Assembly (NCBI GenBank): GCA_001969505.1
Contig: LSSK01000009.1
Coordinates: 124,001-188,000 of the forward strand
Source of the DNA: Zancudomyces culisetae
Taxonomy: Eukaryota; Kickxellomycota; Harpellomycetes; Harpellales; Legeriomycetaceae
Direction of reading: 5' to 3'
Length of the DNA: 64,000 nt
Shown here piece by piece: positions 34,608 to 45,501 of the stretch. The number at the start of each line of letters is the position of its first letter. The stretch's first letter is position 1. The translations under genes and the position numbers were made by a program. The notes under the pieces were generated by a model. That model worked only from the letters and a program-made list of their open reading frames with translations, was not told the origin of the DNA and did not search any database.

Positions 34608-37200
34608 ATTTTTTCCCCACTCTTTAACCCCTTTGCATTTAGTGAATTATTTTCTATTGTTTGCTTGTGTTCTAGATCTATATAGATATACTTTATTTTT
34701 TAAGTTGCACGGAATTCTAAAGTTTTGCTATTTCTAGGTAAAAACAAATTTTAGCATGAAAGAAATGGGCTTTACTACTAATCTTAATAGCGCTGATTGC
34801 CCGTTTAATATCTCTGGGTAAGTGTCCAATATTCTTCCAACCTTTGTTCACTTGAAAATGAAAACGAATGCAAAATAATAAAGCAACGAAAAAAATCTTA
34901 AAAAAATAAATTAATAAACGCCAATTCGGGTCATTTATTGTATTTGATTATTAATATAGTTTGGTGTGTTTTTCCGCCAAAATCAACAAACCCAGCTAAC
35001 AAGTTGACGAGATTACCTTGACTTTGGCTAAGTCCTGGGGGCATTTGAAAATGGATTGTGATAAACGTAATCACAAATAACAGCGCATTTAGCTTTCACT
35101 TATAACACAATAAGCTATCGTTTTACAAAATAGTTGCCACTGTAGCAAAATACGAGTACACAAGTGTGAGTGAAAATCACAAAGTGTGTAATTAAAAATA
35201 ACACCAAAATCCACGCAGCCCCAGTATTTAGGCGCAAAAAGTGAACCCATTTTCCTCTTTTCCATTCACCAGCTTTTTTTTTCTTTACTTTTTTTATTTT
35301 TTTTTTGCAAGAACATGAAAATTGTTTTAATTTTCCCAAGTCATTAAGTAAATCAGCAATCTAGTCAGGTTTCTTTTTCTTGTTTGTTTTATCCTACCGG
35401 AACTGTGAGGCCTCGAGTAGTTTTACGTATTATATGCGTGGTTTAATTATCCTCGAACTTTACCCAACCTTCGAGTTATTCCTTTTTTTTTGTTCTTTAG
35501 CGGTATTGTTCTGTAATTCACATAATTCACACAGTTTGGACCCCTCACTCCGAAATCAAATAGGAGTATCAGTTTAGTGACACTAGAAAATTACAACACC
35601 AATAGTCATCTCACTTGGCAAAAAGAAAAAGTTAAGAACCAAAAAGCAAAAAAAAATTTTGTTATTGCAGTTTTTCATCCGTGGATAATGGTCAAATAGT
35701 AATATATATGTTAGAAATACCAATAGCAAAAATACCGGAAATATACGTGTATATGACTAAAAATGAGTTGGCTACATGGCCAAAGTTTTTACGCTATTTG
35801 GCTATTTCCTAAACCGGTTGATTAGGTTGGTCTAAAGATGTCCTCATTTTTAACAAACTTATAATACACCAACCTTAAATGTGAGACCATTTTTGTCCAT
35901 TTGACAGGTTCATGTATCCAGTCTGGTATTACATAAAATTAAAGAAAATCTTTTGAATGCTCCCAGCATTTACGCAAATCCATATATGCAATACATCTGA
36001 CATTCACCCATCCCTCCTCCTCCAAGCACCAATATACCAAGTCCCTTGTTTGGGATTTATTGTGCAGCATCTATTGTTTATCAATATCTATATAGCTGCC
36101 CTTGAACATCCAATGCTCATAAGGATATGGCTATACCAGCTATGCGATTTCGCTTTTGGGCTTATTTTCCTCCTCCACTGGGTAATAAAAACTATCCACA
36201 CTAATACCAAGCACACTACTATGACATTTCCATCTGTAGTAAACATCACACAATCAGACTATCAGACTATCCCATTATCCATTATAAATCAGGATGATCG
36301 TTAACTCACCAAGATTAGATTGTTAGTTGATACACATTTCTACATATACACTGTTCAGCCTCTCATCCAGACATGCTTGTGGTGAACCCATACTTAGTTT
36401 TCCTTTTCTCATAACTGTTTCTGATGAGACATTCATACACATACAATAAAAGATTTTGTAATGTTAAAAGCATTATAACACCTTTCATAAACACTAGTAT
36501 ATCCCTTTTTGGCTATCCATTTCTTTAACGCTATGCTAGGAGTAAAATCTGTGTGCATGTATGTGTGCGCGTTCAAGGCCTAGGATTATATTCCTTTAAC
36601 TACTCTGTTCTTCAATAAGAAAAAGAAAAGATAAATAAGTACCCATTAGATTCAGATATTGTTGTTAAAAACAGCACATAGACTCTTTATGTCTCAACTA
36701 CAACACAGACACAAAAGAGATGTCGTCCCCTTGCCATTAGCTTTATACAGTATATTTAGTAAAAACATGCCATCAAACATAATATGAATAAAAAATGCAA
36801 TCTTAATTCGTGCTTTTTACTGATATATATTTGAGTTGTGTATGTCACTGGACTTTTTGACTCTTACCAACGCTTTTCTCGGTATAGTCTTTTCAACCCA
36901 ATTCTACCTTTATAGTACCTTTATGTTGTTTTTTCTTCTCTTTTTTTATCAGAGAACGCATCTGTTCGTTTTTTATATTAATTTTAGCAATAATCGATTA
37001 TAATACCGATTTTTTACAGATAACAAAACAGATCAAGTTTAGATAAATCCACACAAAATAGCAGTTTTGTCCAAAACTTGTAGTAACCATTCAACCATAA
37101 ATACATCTCAAATCTCATATCCTAAAGTACAATACTATACTTTTATCCTTCACTCCGTCGCTCATAAAATTCTTCAAATCAAAAAAAGAATCGTGGTGCA
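34608..37200. other. 2.6-kb intergenic region
   Basis: It separates the divergent UBR1 and HisRS genes. AT-rich, with no long ATG-initiated frame. A short frame from 34756 (MKEMGFTTNLNSADCPFNIS) ends at a good donor (GG|GTAAGT), but no convincing following exon was found. Otherwise nothing supported. Confidence 0.6.
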
Positions 37201-39379
37201 ATGAATTCACGACTAGAAAGCGCCATAAAACTAAAGAGTTTTGCGAAGATTTGCAAAAGAAATGGTATGTTGATTTATCTTTTATAACAGTTCATTTCCA
37301 AACTCACAAAGATGCAATGATATATACCAAAAAAAAAAAATTCGATTCTAGATGATATATAACAATATAATATAGTTTGCAAAAAAGTGAGAGGTATGCC
37401 TGATAGATTCGGGATTGACTGTGAAAAAAAATACTTTATTCAGGAACAAGGAAGAAAGATAGCGGAGCTGTTTGGTTTCCAAGAGGCAAATATTATAATA
37501 TATATACATATTACATAACCAACAATAATTTTGCAGCACTTTTAAGGATTTTACCTGTTGAATAACATATACCTTAGACTGGTAAAGCTAAACATTGCTT
37601 TAATTTAACTCTGTATTGTGTTAATTCTAGATACAAACACCCATTTTAGAGCATGCGTCTCTATTTTTGGGAACACTAGGGGATGCAAGTGATGTGGCTT
37701 CCAAAGAAATTTATTCTTTTAATGATAGGAGTAATAATCTCATTGCAATTAGGCCGGAAGGAACAGCAGGTACTTCCCATTATACATTTCGCTTGCTCGC
37801 ATATTCGAATATACTAAGTGTGTCGACTTTTTGGTGATAAATACCTTTTTCTCCTGTCTTCTTTTCTGACACCCCATTTCTGCCGTGATCAGGAGGGGGG
37901 GAGGGAGAGAGAGAGAGGGAAGGGAATTAAAATGTGAAAAAGCTAAATAATAGATTTTCATCACCTTAGAAAAGTTAAAGCGCATTGATTCACTATTTAT
38001 ACTCAACATAGGCGTTGCACGTGCGTTAATAAGCAACGAAAAGCTAGGGCAAACTCCCTTAAGGTACTATTATTATGGACCCATGTTTCGCTATGAACGG
38101 CCGCAAAAAGGAAGGCTAAGACAGGTCAGATAACTATACTATTTTTTTCGATGTTATGTAAATATCCAACTGCCAAAACAAAAATGAAAACTTATCAAAG
38201 TCAAAACCTCTTAACTTAAATTCTTGTACTTTTTTTTTTGCAACAGTTTGACCAGTTTGGACTAGAAACAATTGGTACTACGCATCCAAGTGCGGATGTT
38301 GAGGGGTTGCTGGTTGCTTGGAGGTTTATTGAGAAATTAGGTTTATCGGGTATATCAAAATTCAAGTTAAACACCTTAGGAGACCATCATTCAAGAGAAA
38401 ATTTTGTGGAACAGTTGAAAAAATACCTCGCTAATAAAAAAGACAAACTTTCTGAGGACAGCAAAATAAGGTTTCTTTTTTTCTTCTCTTCTCCTCTCTT
38501 GTTTAAAATTTGTAGTCTTACAGGATACTAATTTGTCATTTACATATTTAATTTTAGACTGGAAAAAAACCCTCTTCGAATTTTAGATTCAAAGGATGAA
38601 CAGGACAAAGAATTGATAAAAAACGGTCCGAAAATATCTGAATATCTGAGTGCACACTCTAAAGAACACTTTGATTATGTGTTGGATGCAGCTAAAGGCC
38701 TAGGAATTTCCTTTGAAATTGATAATAACCTGGTTAGGGGACTGGACTATTACGACCATACGGTGTTTGAGTTGGTGACGGAGAGTACAAACCTTGGTAT
38801 ATCACAAAACTCTATATTGGCAGGTGGAAGATACAATGGTTTATATGACCAGCTGGGCGTTTCTGGTCATCACGCGTGTTTTGGGTAAGTAATAAAAAAA
38901 TTCGTGAATCATGAATTAATTTTTAGTGCCAAACTATAACTAATACTGAGTTTTACGTTTCTAGTTGGGGAGCAGGAGTTGATCGCATTCTTTTGCTAAT
39001 TCAAGATGACCAGCTTCCCACAAAGACCAGCCCTGTCCACGTTATCGTTGCTACCACACGTTTTACTGACGAAAGTGATGTTGATTCTATGTGTCTGCAA
39101 TCCAGTGCGATTGTCCACAGTTTCAAGGTTTTAGAAAAGTTTGCAGAAAACAAGATACCAGTAAAGCTGTTACATAGCAAAGCTCAGCACCAATCTCCCA
39201 TAACTTACCCCAAGCTTTCATCTCAGTTAAAATCACTTGAAAATGAAGCACAGAATGTGGTCGTAATAGGCAACCATGAGGCTAAAAATAATGGTGTTCG
39301 TGTAAGAAATTCTACAAGCAAAAAGTTTGAATTTCTTAGTGTTGAAGATGCCGTCACCCGGTTTAAGCGTGCAAGCTAA
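37201..39379 (+). CDS. Bacterial-type mitochondrial histidyl-tRNA synthetase, seven exons
   Basis: Charges tRNA-His with histidine. Exons: 37201-37264, 37376-37485, 37631-37769, 38012-38124, 38247-38470, 38558-38884, 38965-39379. They join in frame to 463 residues. Class II motif 2 is [19 protein letters not shown], HisA is [14 protein letters not shown], HisB is AGGRYNG, and motif 3 is [10 protein letters not shown]. The segment [13 protein letters not shown]...[13 protein letters not shown] is typical of bacterial HisS and absent from cytosolic eukaryotic HisRS. The basic Ser/Arg/Lys N-terminus suggests import into mitochondria. S. cerevisiae uses one eukaryotic-type gene for both compartments. 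Intron 2 (37486-37630) begins GC, not GT; donors GTACTT, GTCAGA and GTTTCT are also weak, yet each junction lands exactly on conserved sequence. Confidence 0.9.
37486..37630 (+). other. GC-AG intron in the HisRS gene
   Basis: Exon 2 ends FGFQE (CAAGAG) and is followed by GCAAAT. Exon 3 begins ATACAAACACCC (IQTPILE) after TTCTAG. No GT occurs before the in-frame stop that would give this join, so a GC donor with an AG acceptor is the simplest reading. The junction reproduces the conserved GF-x-E-I-x-TP-x-(L/F)-E segment of HisRS. Confidence 0.75.
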
Positions 39380-39683
39380 TAGATTACAACCACCCTCCGT
39401 TCCGTTTTTTATTTGATCTTTGCAATCAGAACAATCTTGGCCTTTTTTTTTTTGCAGAAAAGAAAACTATTAATTGGTAAGAATGACGAAAATGGCTACC
39501 AATCCAGCGAAAAAATTTTCTACGGCATTTATGTATCCAGTCCAGGTTAAATTTGATCATGCATTTTCATTCTTTTACTTGCACACTTTCCCTTGATAAT
39601 ATACTACGATTCAGTAATATAGTAAAGTAGTGATTTCCAGTTTAATATATATATTTTTTGAATAATTTAACCATCCAAAAGTT
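39380..39683. other. Short intergenic region between HisRS and ZIM17
   Basis: About 300 bp. It contains a 37-codon ATG frame at 39482-39595 upstream of ZIM17 (MTKMATNPAKKFSTAF...), which could be a uORF or chance. Nothing else is supported. Confidence 0.5.
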
Positions 39684-40367
39684 ATGAGCATGAGTTTTCC
39701 TGTAAAAAGGCTACTAACAAATCTCCTGAAATTCGAGGGTCGCAATCTGGGCAGGGCTCTACCTTTGGCTGAAAATTCTACTTCATTGCATTCACAAGCT
39801 CCTCGGATCGACAGGATAATCAATGGACCCATAAATAGATCTATCTTTTCCAACAAAATTTCGCAATCTTATTTCAGCACTATTAGCAGATTAAACGAAA
39901 AAAACGAACATGAGACCCAAGTAGTCGGCGAAGCCAATGACGCTTTGTCGTCAAACCCTGAAATGAAAGGCGAGAATAAGCCACAACAATTGGAATTGAA
40001 AAGCGATAGTACAGAAAAAGTAAAAGAAGCAGATCCAAACGCTAAAAATGTGGGTAGATTTCTAATTGGATTTACATGCAAAGTTTGCAAGCACAGACAG
40101 TATAAGAGCGTGTCAAAAAGGGCGTATAATGAGGGTGTCGTTTTGATAAAATGCGATGGTTGCCAGAATAGACATTTGTTTGCCGACCATTTGGGATGGT
40201 TTAGAGATAGCAGACTTACAATAGAAGATTTAATGAAGGAAAACGGAGAAGAAGTTGTTAAGATTGCAAACGATGGACTCTTGGATGTCTTGGGTACTGA
40301 TGAAAAGAACGAAGTTGTGGAAAAGCTAAAAGAAATGTTTGAAAATGATAAAACACCCAAAAAATGA
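39684..40367 (+). CDS. ZIM17: DNL-type zinc-finger protein Zim17/Hep1
   Basis: Zim17 (Hep1) is a mitochondrial matrix zinc protein that keeps mtHsp70 (Ssc1) soluble and supports import and Fe-S biogenesis. This 227-residue protein has a basic N-terminal targeting-like region (MSMSFPVKRLLTNLLKFEGR), an acidic linker, then the zinc ribbon: C132-x2-C135 (CKVCKHRQYKSVSK) and C157-x2-C160 (CDGCQNRH), followed by LFADHLGWF. The DNL signature position is relaxed to RDSRLTIEDL. The C-terminal tail is acidic and helical. It has no intron and lies 304 bp after HisRS on the same strand, making two probable mitochondrial genes in a row. Confidence 0.93.
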   Translation: MSMSFPVKRLLTNLLKFEGRNLGRALPLAENSTSLHSQAPRIDRIINGPINRSIFSNKISQSYFSTISRLNEKNEHETQVVGEANDALSSNPEMKGENKPQQLELKSDSTEKVKEADPNAKNVGRFLIGFTCKVCKHRQYKSVSKRAYNEGVVLIKCDGCQNRHLFADHLGWFRDSRLTIEDLMKENGEEVVKIANDGLLDVLGTDEKNEVVEKLKEMFENDKTPKK

Positions 40368-40786
40368 TAATCTTTGTTCTACTTTTTTTCTTTTTTTGGT
40401 TTTAGAGAGTTTTACTCATTCTTTTTGTAGACATGGTCTTACCAATAGAAATGCGAGGCACTGGTATACCTTTATTTTGTTTTATATTTTTGAACAGCTT
40501 CCTCATGTAAAAGATATAAAGAGACGGAATCTATGCTCTGTTATACACAGAAGTGCGATTTTTTTTCTCCAGTTGAAAGTGACTTTTCTGTAAGACAAAA
40601 GTATAAAAACGAAAATATTTTTCGGAACATGGTAAAACATTACGGCCTAACATTCTACCAGTTAGTTAGTTTACACATGATTCAAGGTGACGAATAGACA
40701 GTGGCCCTGGGTGTATTGAAATCTTATCTTTGTGTGATACGCGAAACTGATAGACAGGCGAGTTTAGTGCCCCAGTTTTTTTTATC

Positions 40787-40795
40787 TATAAAAAA
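40787..40795 (+). promoter_or_regulatory. TATA element
   Basis: TATAAAAAA lies 51 bp before the ATG at 40846. It supports transcription of the small candidate gene but is not proof in AT-rich DNA. Confidence 0.4.
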
Positions 40796-40845
40796 GTGCA
40801 TGTCCAGTAAATGAACATGGTTGTCTTTTATCAACTCGCCACAGT

Positions 40846-40943
40846 ATGGATCATTTAGGACGAAAAATAAAACTCACAGACACATCCGCAGAACAAGAAA
40901 TCCGTCTTATAAAACTATTGCACCCAGAAACTCACAGTTTTGG
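40846..40943 (+). CDS. Candidate first exon of a small spliced gene
   Basis: The ATG at 40846 opens MDHLGRKIKLTDTSAEQ and continues through EIRLIKLLHPETHSFG to a donor GG|GTACGC at 40944. This is a non-repetitive, charged, helix-like 33-residue stretch with better composition than the surrounding AT-rich DNA. Several in-frame continuations exist, for example through the acceptor ACTACAG near 41051 (NNFLSKK), then TGATCAG near 41130 and CGCTCAG near 41190, giving about 50 residues. I do not recognise the protein. Exon choice beyond the first is uncertain. Confidence 0.25.
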
Positions 40944-42701
40944 GTACGCAAATCATATGCCTCTCCCTTTTTTTTTTGTATATTCTGCTGTAGAACTTCA
41001 GAGTTTAAATTCAAACTTTAAAACCAATATATTCACTATTTTATACTACAGGAATAATTTTCTTTCAAAAAAGGTAGACTAGTTAAATATAACACATTGC
41101 TAATGTTTTACACAAATATATTTTGATCAGCTTCAAGTGTCTATTAAGAGTAAGTAGTTGAACTACTGATTTGATCGAAATGTTCCGCTCAGTTCTTCTT
41201 TACCGCTCAACATCTATATAAAATACTTTGCAATTGGTGCTGTAAAGGAATGAGCGTTTTAAGTGATGATGTTATTTTAACGCCGATGAAATAACCACCC
41301 ATGCAATAAAGCTGATGAATTGAGATGTCTATCCTCCGAGCAGATGTGTTATCTTGTCCCCTTTGATAAAATTTTGTTTTTGTTGGCATTGTTTTAAAGG
41401 TATGTGGGGAGTAGCATTAACCACAAATAAGTATTTTTTTATTTCAGAGTTTGGTTAACTCTGATTGATTAATGATGTACAGTAAATGTCTATTTATAAA
41501 AAAATTGCACTTTGAACTCCACACATTTCCTTATGTATAAAAAAAAAAAAACTCACTAGTCAAAAATCAAGAAAATGGGCCAGTGAAATACTAGAAAAGG
41601 GTGGGTACTTATTTGAAGCACCATAGTCATTAGCATATAATGCCTATTTTCTTGCCAAGTATAACAAATTAGATTAGTAGGATTAGTTGAGCGGGTTGGT
41701 ATACAAACTCACAAAGTGAACTGGATTTAGTGCCAGTACCCTTATTACGAGGAAGACAAAAAAAAAAGCAAAGGGGGAAAAAAAAGAAAAGGGAATATGG
41801 GTGTTGATACCAGCTATTGGAATATAACGAAAACAATAGTACTAAAATTTGAACCATTATTTAAGCCAGGTCAGAGGGGGTTAGTGAATACTGGCATCTA
41901 AGTGGCAAAAAGGAGTTGTTAAAAATATGGTGCTTGATTTACAAAAGACGTGTTACCCCCAATACACCTGTATGCTACTCGAATTGATAACACTTTTTAG
42001 CGCTAAAAAAGGGGAAACTAAGCCCACAACCAATAAATGTGTGTTCTGAAACAGATACTTGTGAACGTTTATTTTGGTGCCAGTTTTATAGGCCACAAAA
42101 TCCAAAGTAGATTAGTTATTCTACTAGAAGGATTACAGCACTTTTTGCAGAGAATAGCCTTGTGGTGAAGAAATAGTAAAACATCTGAACCTAGAGTTTG
42201 ATTGCTTACGGGTTTGTTTACTGTCCTATTATTAAAATTTTGTTGTTATTTGGAGAACAGTAAGAGTAATGTAAAAATGGCAAATATAAAAAGAAATAAC
42301 AATTTTACATTGACAACTGGAATATATTTTAACTATCATATCAACTTTGGTCCCTTTTTTTGTGCACTTATTCACTTATGTTATTGTTTTTAACGGGCGT
42401 ATGAATGGATAAACAATAAATATAGCCAAAAAATCTCAATTAATTTATTATATTAAAAAAGAATTATTCTTGCATTGAAGTTGACATTTCAACGATCCCA
42501 TTTCTATACATCTTTTTATAACACAGGAGCATAATAGCACACACGCTGTAAAAATCAATATATGCAAAGAAAAGTATTGAGTACCTTAGCATTTTTCTTT
42601 TACCGTTGACAAACTCAATAAAAAAAAACAGCAACTGTATGCTTACATAAACAACAAAAGCTTCACTACTCGGTTAGATATCACATAAAAGTTTAGAAAT
42701 A

Positions 42702-45501
42702 ATGCTCCTTTCTTCACATGCTTTCGACAAAAATCAGGACAACAATACCCAAAAGCAAAATACCTTGGATCGGTTTAATTGCATTGACGACAAGAGCAAC
42801 TCTAAGGGTAACATCAACGCAAATCAACTAAGAGCTTGGGATAACAGACAGCCTCCTGTTAATTATGGTAACAGCTCAGTTGAATTAAATTTGAATACAA
42901 TATTTAATCAGCACCAAAAAATATTGAGCTCAATCGATCTTATCAACCAAAATGAAACAATAAAAATAATTCAAAACAGTAATGGTGAGGATGTGTTAAA
43001 CAACATCAAGTATAATGATGGTTTTATGATTCCCAACCACGAAATCAATACCGAAAAAACCATTTTAAACTTTAGCGATACACAAAGAGCCTTTGATATA
43101 GGTGATTATGGAAAAAATAATATTGAAAACAACAATAGATACCACTATCTACCTACCATGGAAATGGATGGTATAAACAAACATGGCTATGAAGGTAATC
43201 TATCAAGAGGTGTAAATCCCAATATGAATATGGGAATAAACATGGATATGAACCCAAACATGAGTATGAACATGCACTCACATGTTAATACAAGCATGAA
43301 TACAGGTATGAACCCGAATATGAATTCAAACATGAATCCAAACATAAACGCCAACATAAATGGAAGTTTTAATGTAAACAATCGCTCCAACATTCATCAA
43401 ATCATCTATCAAAACATAATGACCAGACAATTAGGTAAGGGTACTGACTCTTTTTCAAAAAACCCAAACTCTACACTTATTCCTAAAGAACAACCCATAA
43501 ACTATACCAACATTTTGCACCCTGTTCCGTTGAACAGTGGTAACTATGGCGGATATGGTAACTTGCAGGTTAACTCGTTAAGACCAGTCGGAGTTTCAAC
43601 TTCGCTAGGGGGTGATTTACAAAATTCCTCCCTATTGAATAAAGCAAATTTGGTCTTTGAGGGTGACCTAGATTCTATTCTTAATAACTGGACCAATGAT
43701 GAAAAGAACTGTGGAAGAAGGTTGGTTCAGTTTTGGAAAAGGAATGACAAGTGTAATATAATATGTACCTTTAAGCCTATCAATGCCTACGAAAGAACTC
43801 CAAATAGTATTGTAGTTTCGTGTATATATTGGGAAAACAAAAAGGACTACTTTATTACTAGTGTTGACTGCATCCATCTCCTTGAATCTCTGATCTCTGT
43901 GAGGTTTACTGTAGAAGAAAAAAATAGAATTCGCAGGAATTTGGAGGGTTTTAGGCCTCTAACAGCAAGCAAATGCAAGTCGGATTCTGCAGATTTCTTT
44001 AAACTTATAATGTCATTCCCCAACCCAAAACCTAGAAACATTGAAAAAGATGTAAAAGTTTTTAGATGGAAATCTCTTTCCTATGCCTTGAAGAAAATCA
44101 TTGGAAAGTATACTTCAAGTTCAAGCAGCCACAGGGCTAATGGCTTGCTTGGGTCATCATTTGAGTCTAAAAAACACGAGTCCGGTCAGGGAACCCGGTT
44201 AATTCCAGTACCCAAAAACGGAGCAAACTCAACCAACCAGTATGCAAATAAACAAAAAATTAAACCAAAAAGCATGAACTATGTGTATGAAGATGCTTTG
44301 TTAGGGGTAAGTTATGGTGGAGCAGAGAGCAGCGGTTGCAATAAATCTTTGGAAGCCTTGATGAACTCGCAAAGAGGTGTTAAATCAAAAGCTACTGATT
44401 TCCCGCTAAACACATTACTTGGGCACACACCGCTCATTGACCAGGCAAACGCACCAAAGTTTGACAAATCACTCAGTTCAAATCCGCAATTTACTCCCTC
44501 AATCGGAAACCAGGGCAACGTAGCTAAACAAACAACAAGTTTGGATTCAATAAATAAAAGCACAACTTTTGGCGGACATGATGAAAAAACTCTATTTATT
44601 GATCATGCAAATGGAAATTCTGCTAGCAACCTATTTAACGAAAATATAAAGAAAATCACAACCAGTAACTCTAAAATACTGGACTTTCATATGCCCCTTA
44701 ACAGTATCCCAGAGTTCTACAGTCAACCCTGTGATAACCCAGGCAAAATAAAAAACAATGACGATATTAACTTTGCGGTTTATGATACCATTTTAAACAA
44801 CTGCAACTATAACAATGAAATAAATATAGATGGCTTAACAACGTATTCAGGTGGTGAAGAGCACGAATCCCAAACAAACAGTCTTCAACTGCCAATGGGG
44901 TCCGAACTCTACAATAAAAGCGATCTATTCATCAACTCATTAAATTTCAGTCTCACAAACTCCAGTGATAACACTCTACAGGTTTCGCCCACCGAGACAA
45001 TTGAGCCCATTGATCATTCAACATCTGGAGCAGTAATGCAAAACCCTTATTTGTTTACTAAAGACAATGACTCACATCTTTTCAACCAAGGTAATTACAT
45101 TTTTCTTCGTTAGCCTGGCTGAAGCACAGGTTAGTAATGATTAATCATTAACATTAACATTTATATTTGTCAGGTACACTCTTTTTACGTAGAAGAGGAT
45201 ATTCTCTTTCTAATACTCATGACTAATAGTAAAAATATTCTATTTTTAATATTGTATAGCTATAGAAACCCAACTTTACGAAAATGAAGTGAATATTAGT
45301 GCCATCATGGAAAATACTAATACCACAAAGAATATGATCTCTACACTCAATGCATATGATGCAAATAACTCTGAGTTTAAACTCAAAAATCACGATTTAT
45401 CCCTTAACGAACCTTCAAACAGCATTAAATTAGATAAATGTATGAATAATGACTTTAACATCCCGCAGCAAGTTAAAATCCTTTACAAGGGTATAGTTTG
45501 A
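42702..45501 (+). CDS. Medusa (MedA/ACON-3)-type developmental regulator, two exons
   Basis: Exon 1 is 42702-45090 (ends CAAG|GTAATT). Exon 2 is 45260-45501. The 169-nt intron has a GACTAAT branch motif 33 nt before the acceptor. The product is 876 residues. A conserved block at about 316-468 is nearly identical in pattern to the core of filamentous-fungal Medusa proteins: GDLDSILNNWT, RRLVQFWKR, FITSVDCIHLLESLI, RFTVEEKNRIRRNLEGFRPL, FPNPKPRNIEKDVKVF, LKKIIGKY. In moulds such proteins (MedA in Aspergillus, Acon-3 in Neurospora) control conidial development and adhesion. The flanks are Asn-rich, with Met-Asn repeats near residues 170-220. It is probably nuclear. The role in this yeast is unknown; filamentation, spore formation or adhesion would fit. 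Confidence 0.85.

Larger units (their letters stand above)
40368..42701. other. 2.3-kb region upstream of the MedA-type gene
   Basis: Mostly AT-rich non-coding DNA. It holds a possible tiny multi-exon gene beginning at 40846 (separate entry) with a TATA element before it. The rest, from about 41220 to 42701, shows no gene and probably includes the promoter or leader of the MedA-type regulator. Confidence 0.5.

Noticed and set aside
34756-34818. Short frame MKEMGFTTNLNSADCPFNIS ending at GTAAGT
   Set aside because: A good donor, but the only nearby acceptor gives a stop after 13 codons and nothing recognisable.
35115-35339. 74-codon minus-strand frame with a hydrophobic segment
   Set aside because: It starts at TTG; no ATG in frame and no homology.
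39482-39595. 37-codon frame upstream of ZIM17
   Set aside because: Too short to support as a gene; it may be a uORF but nothing in the sequence shows it.
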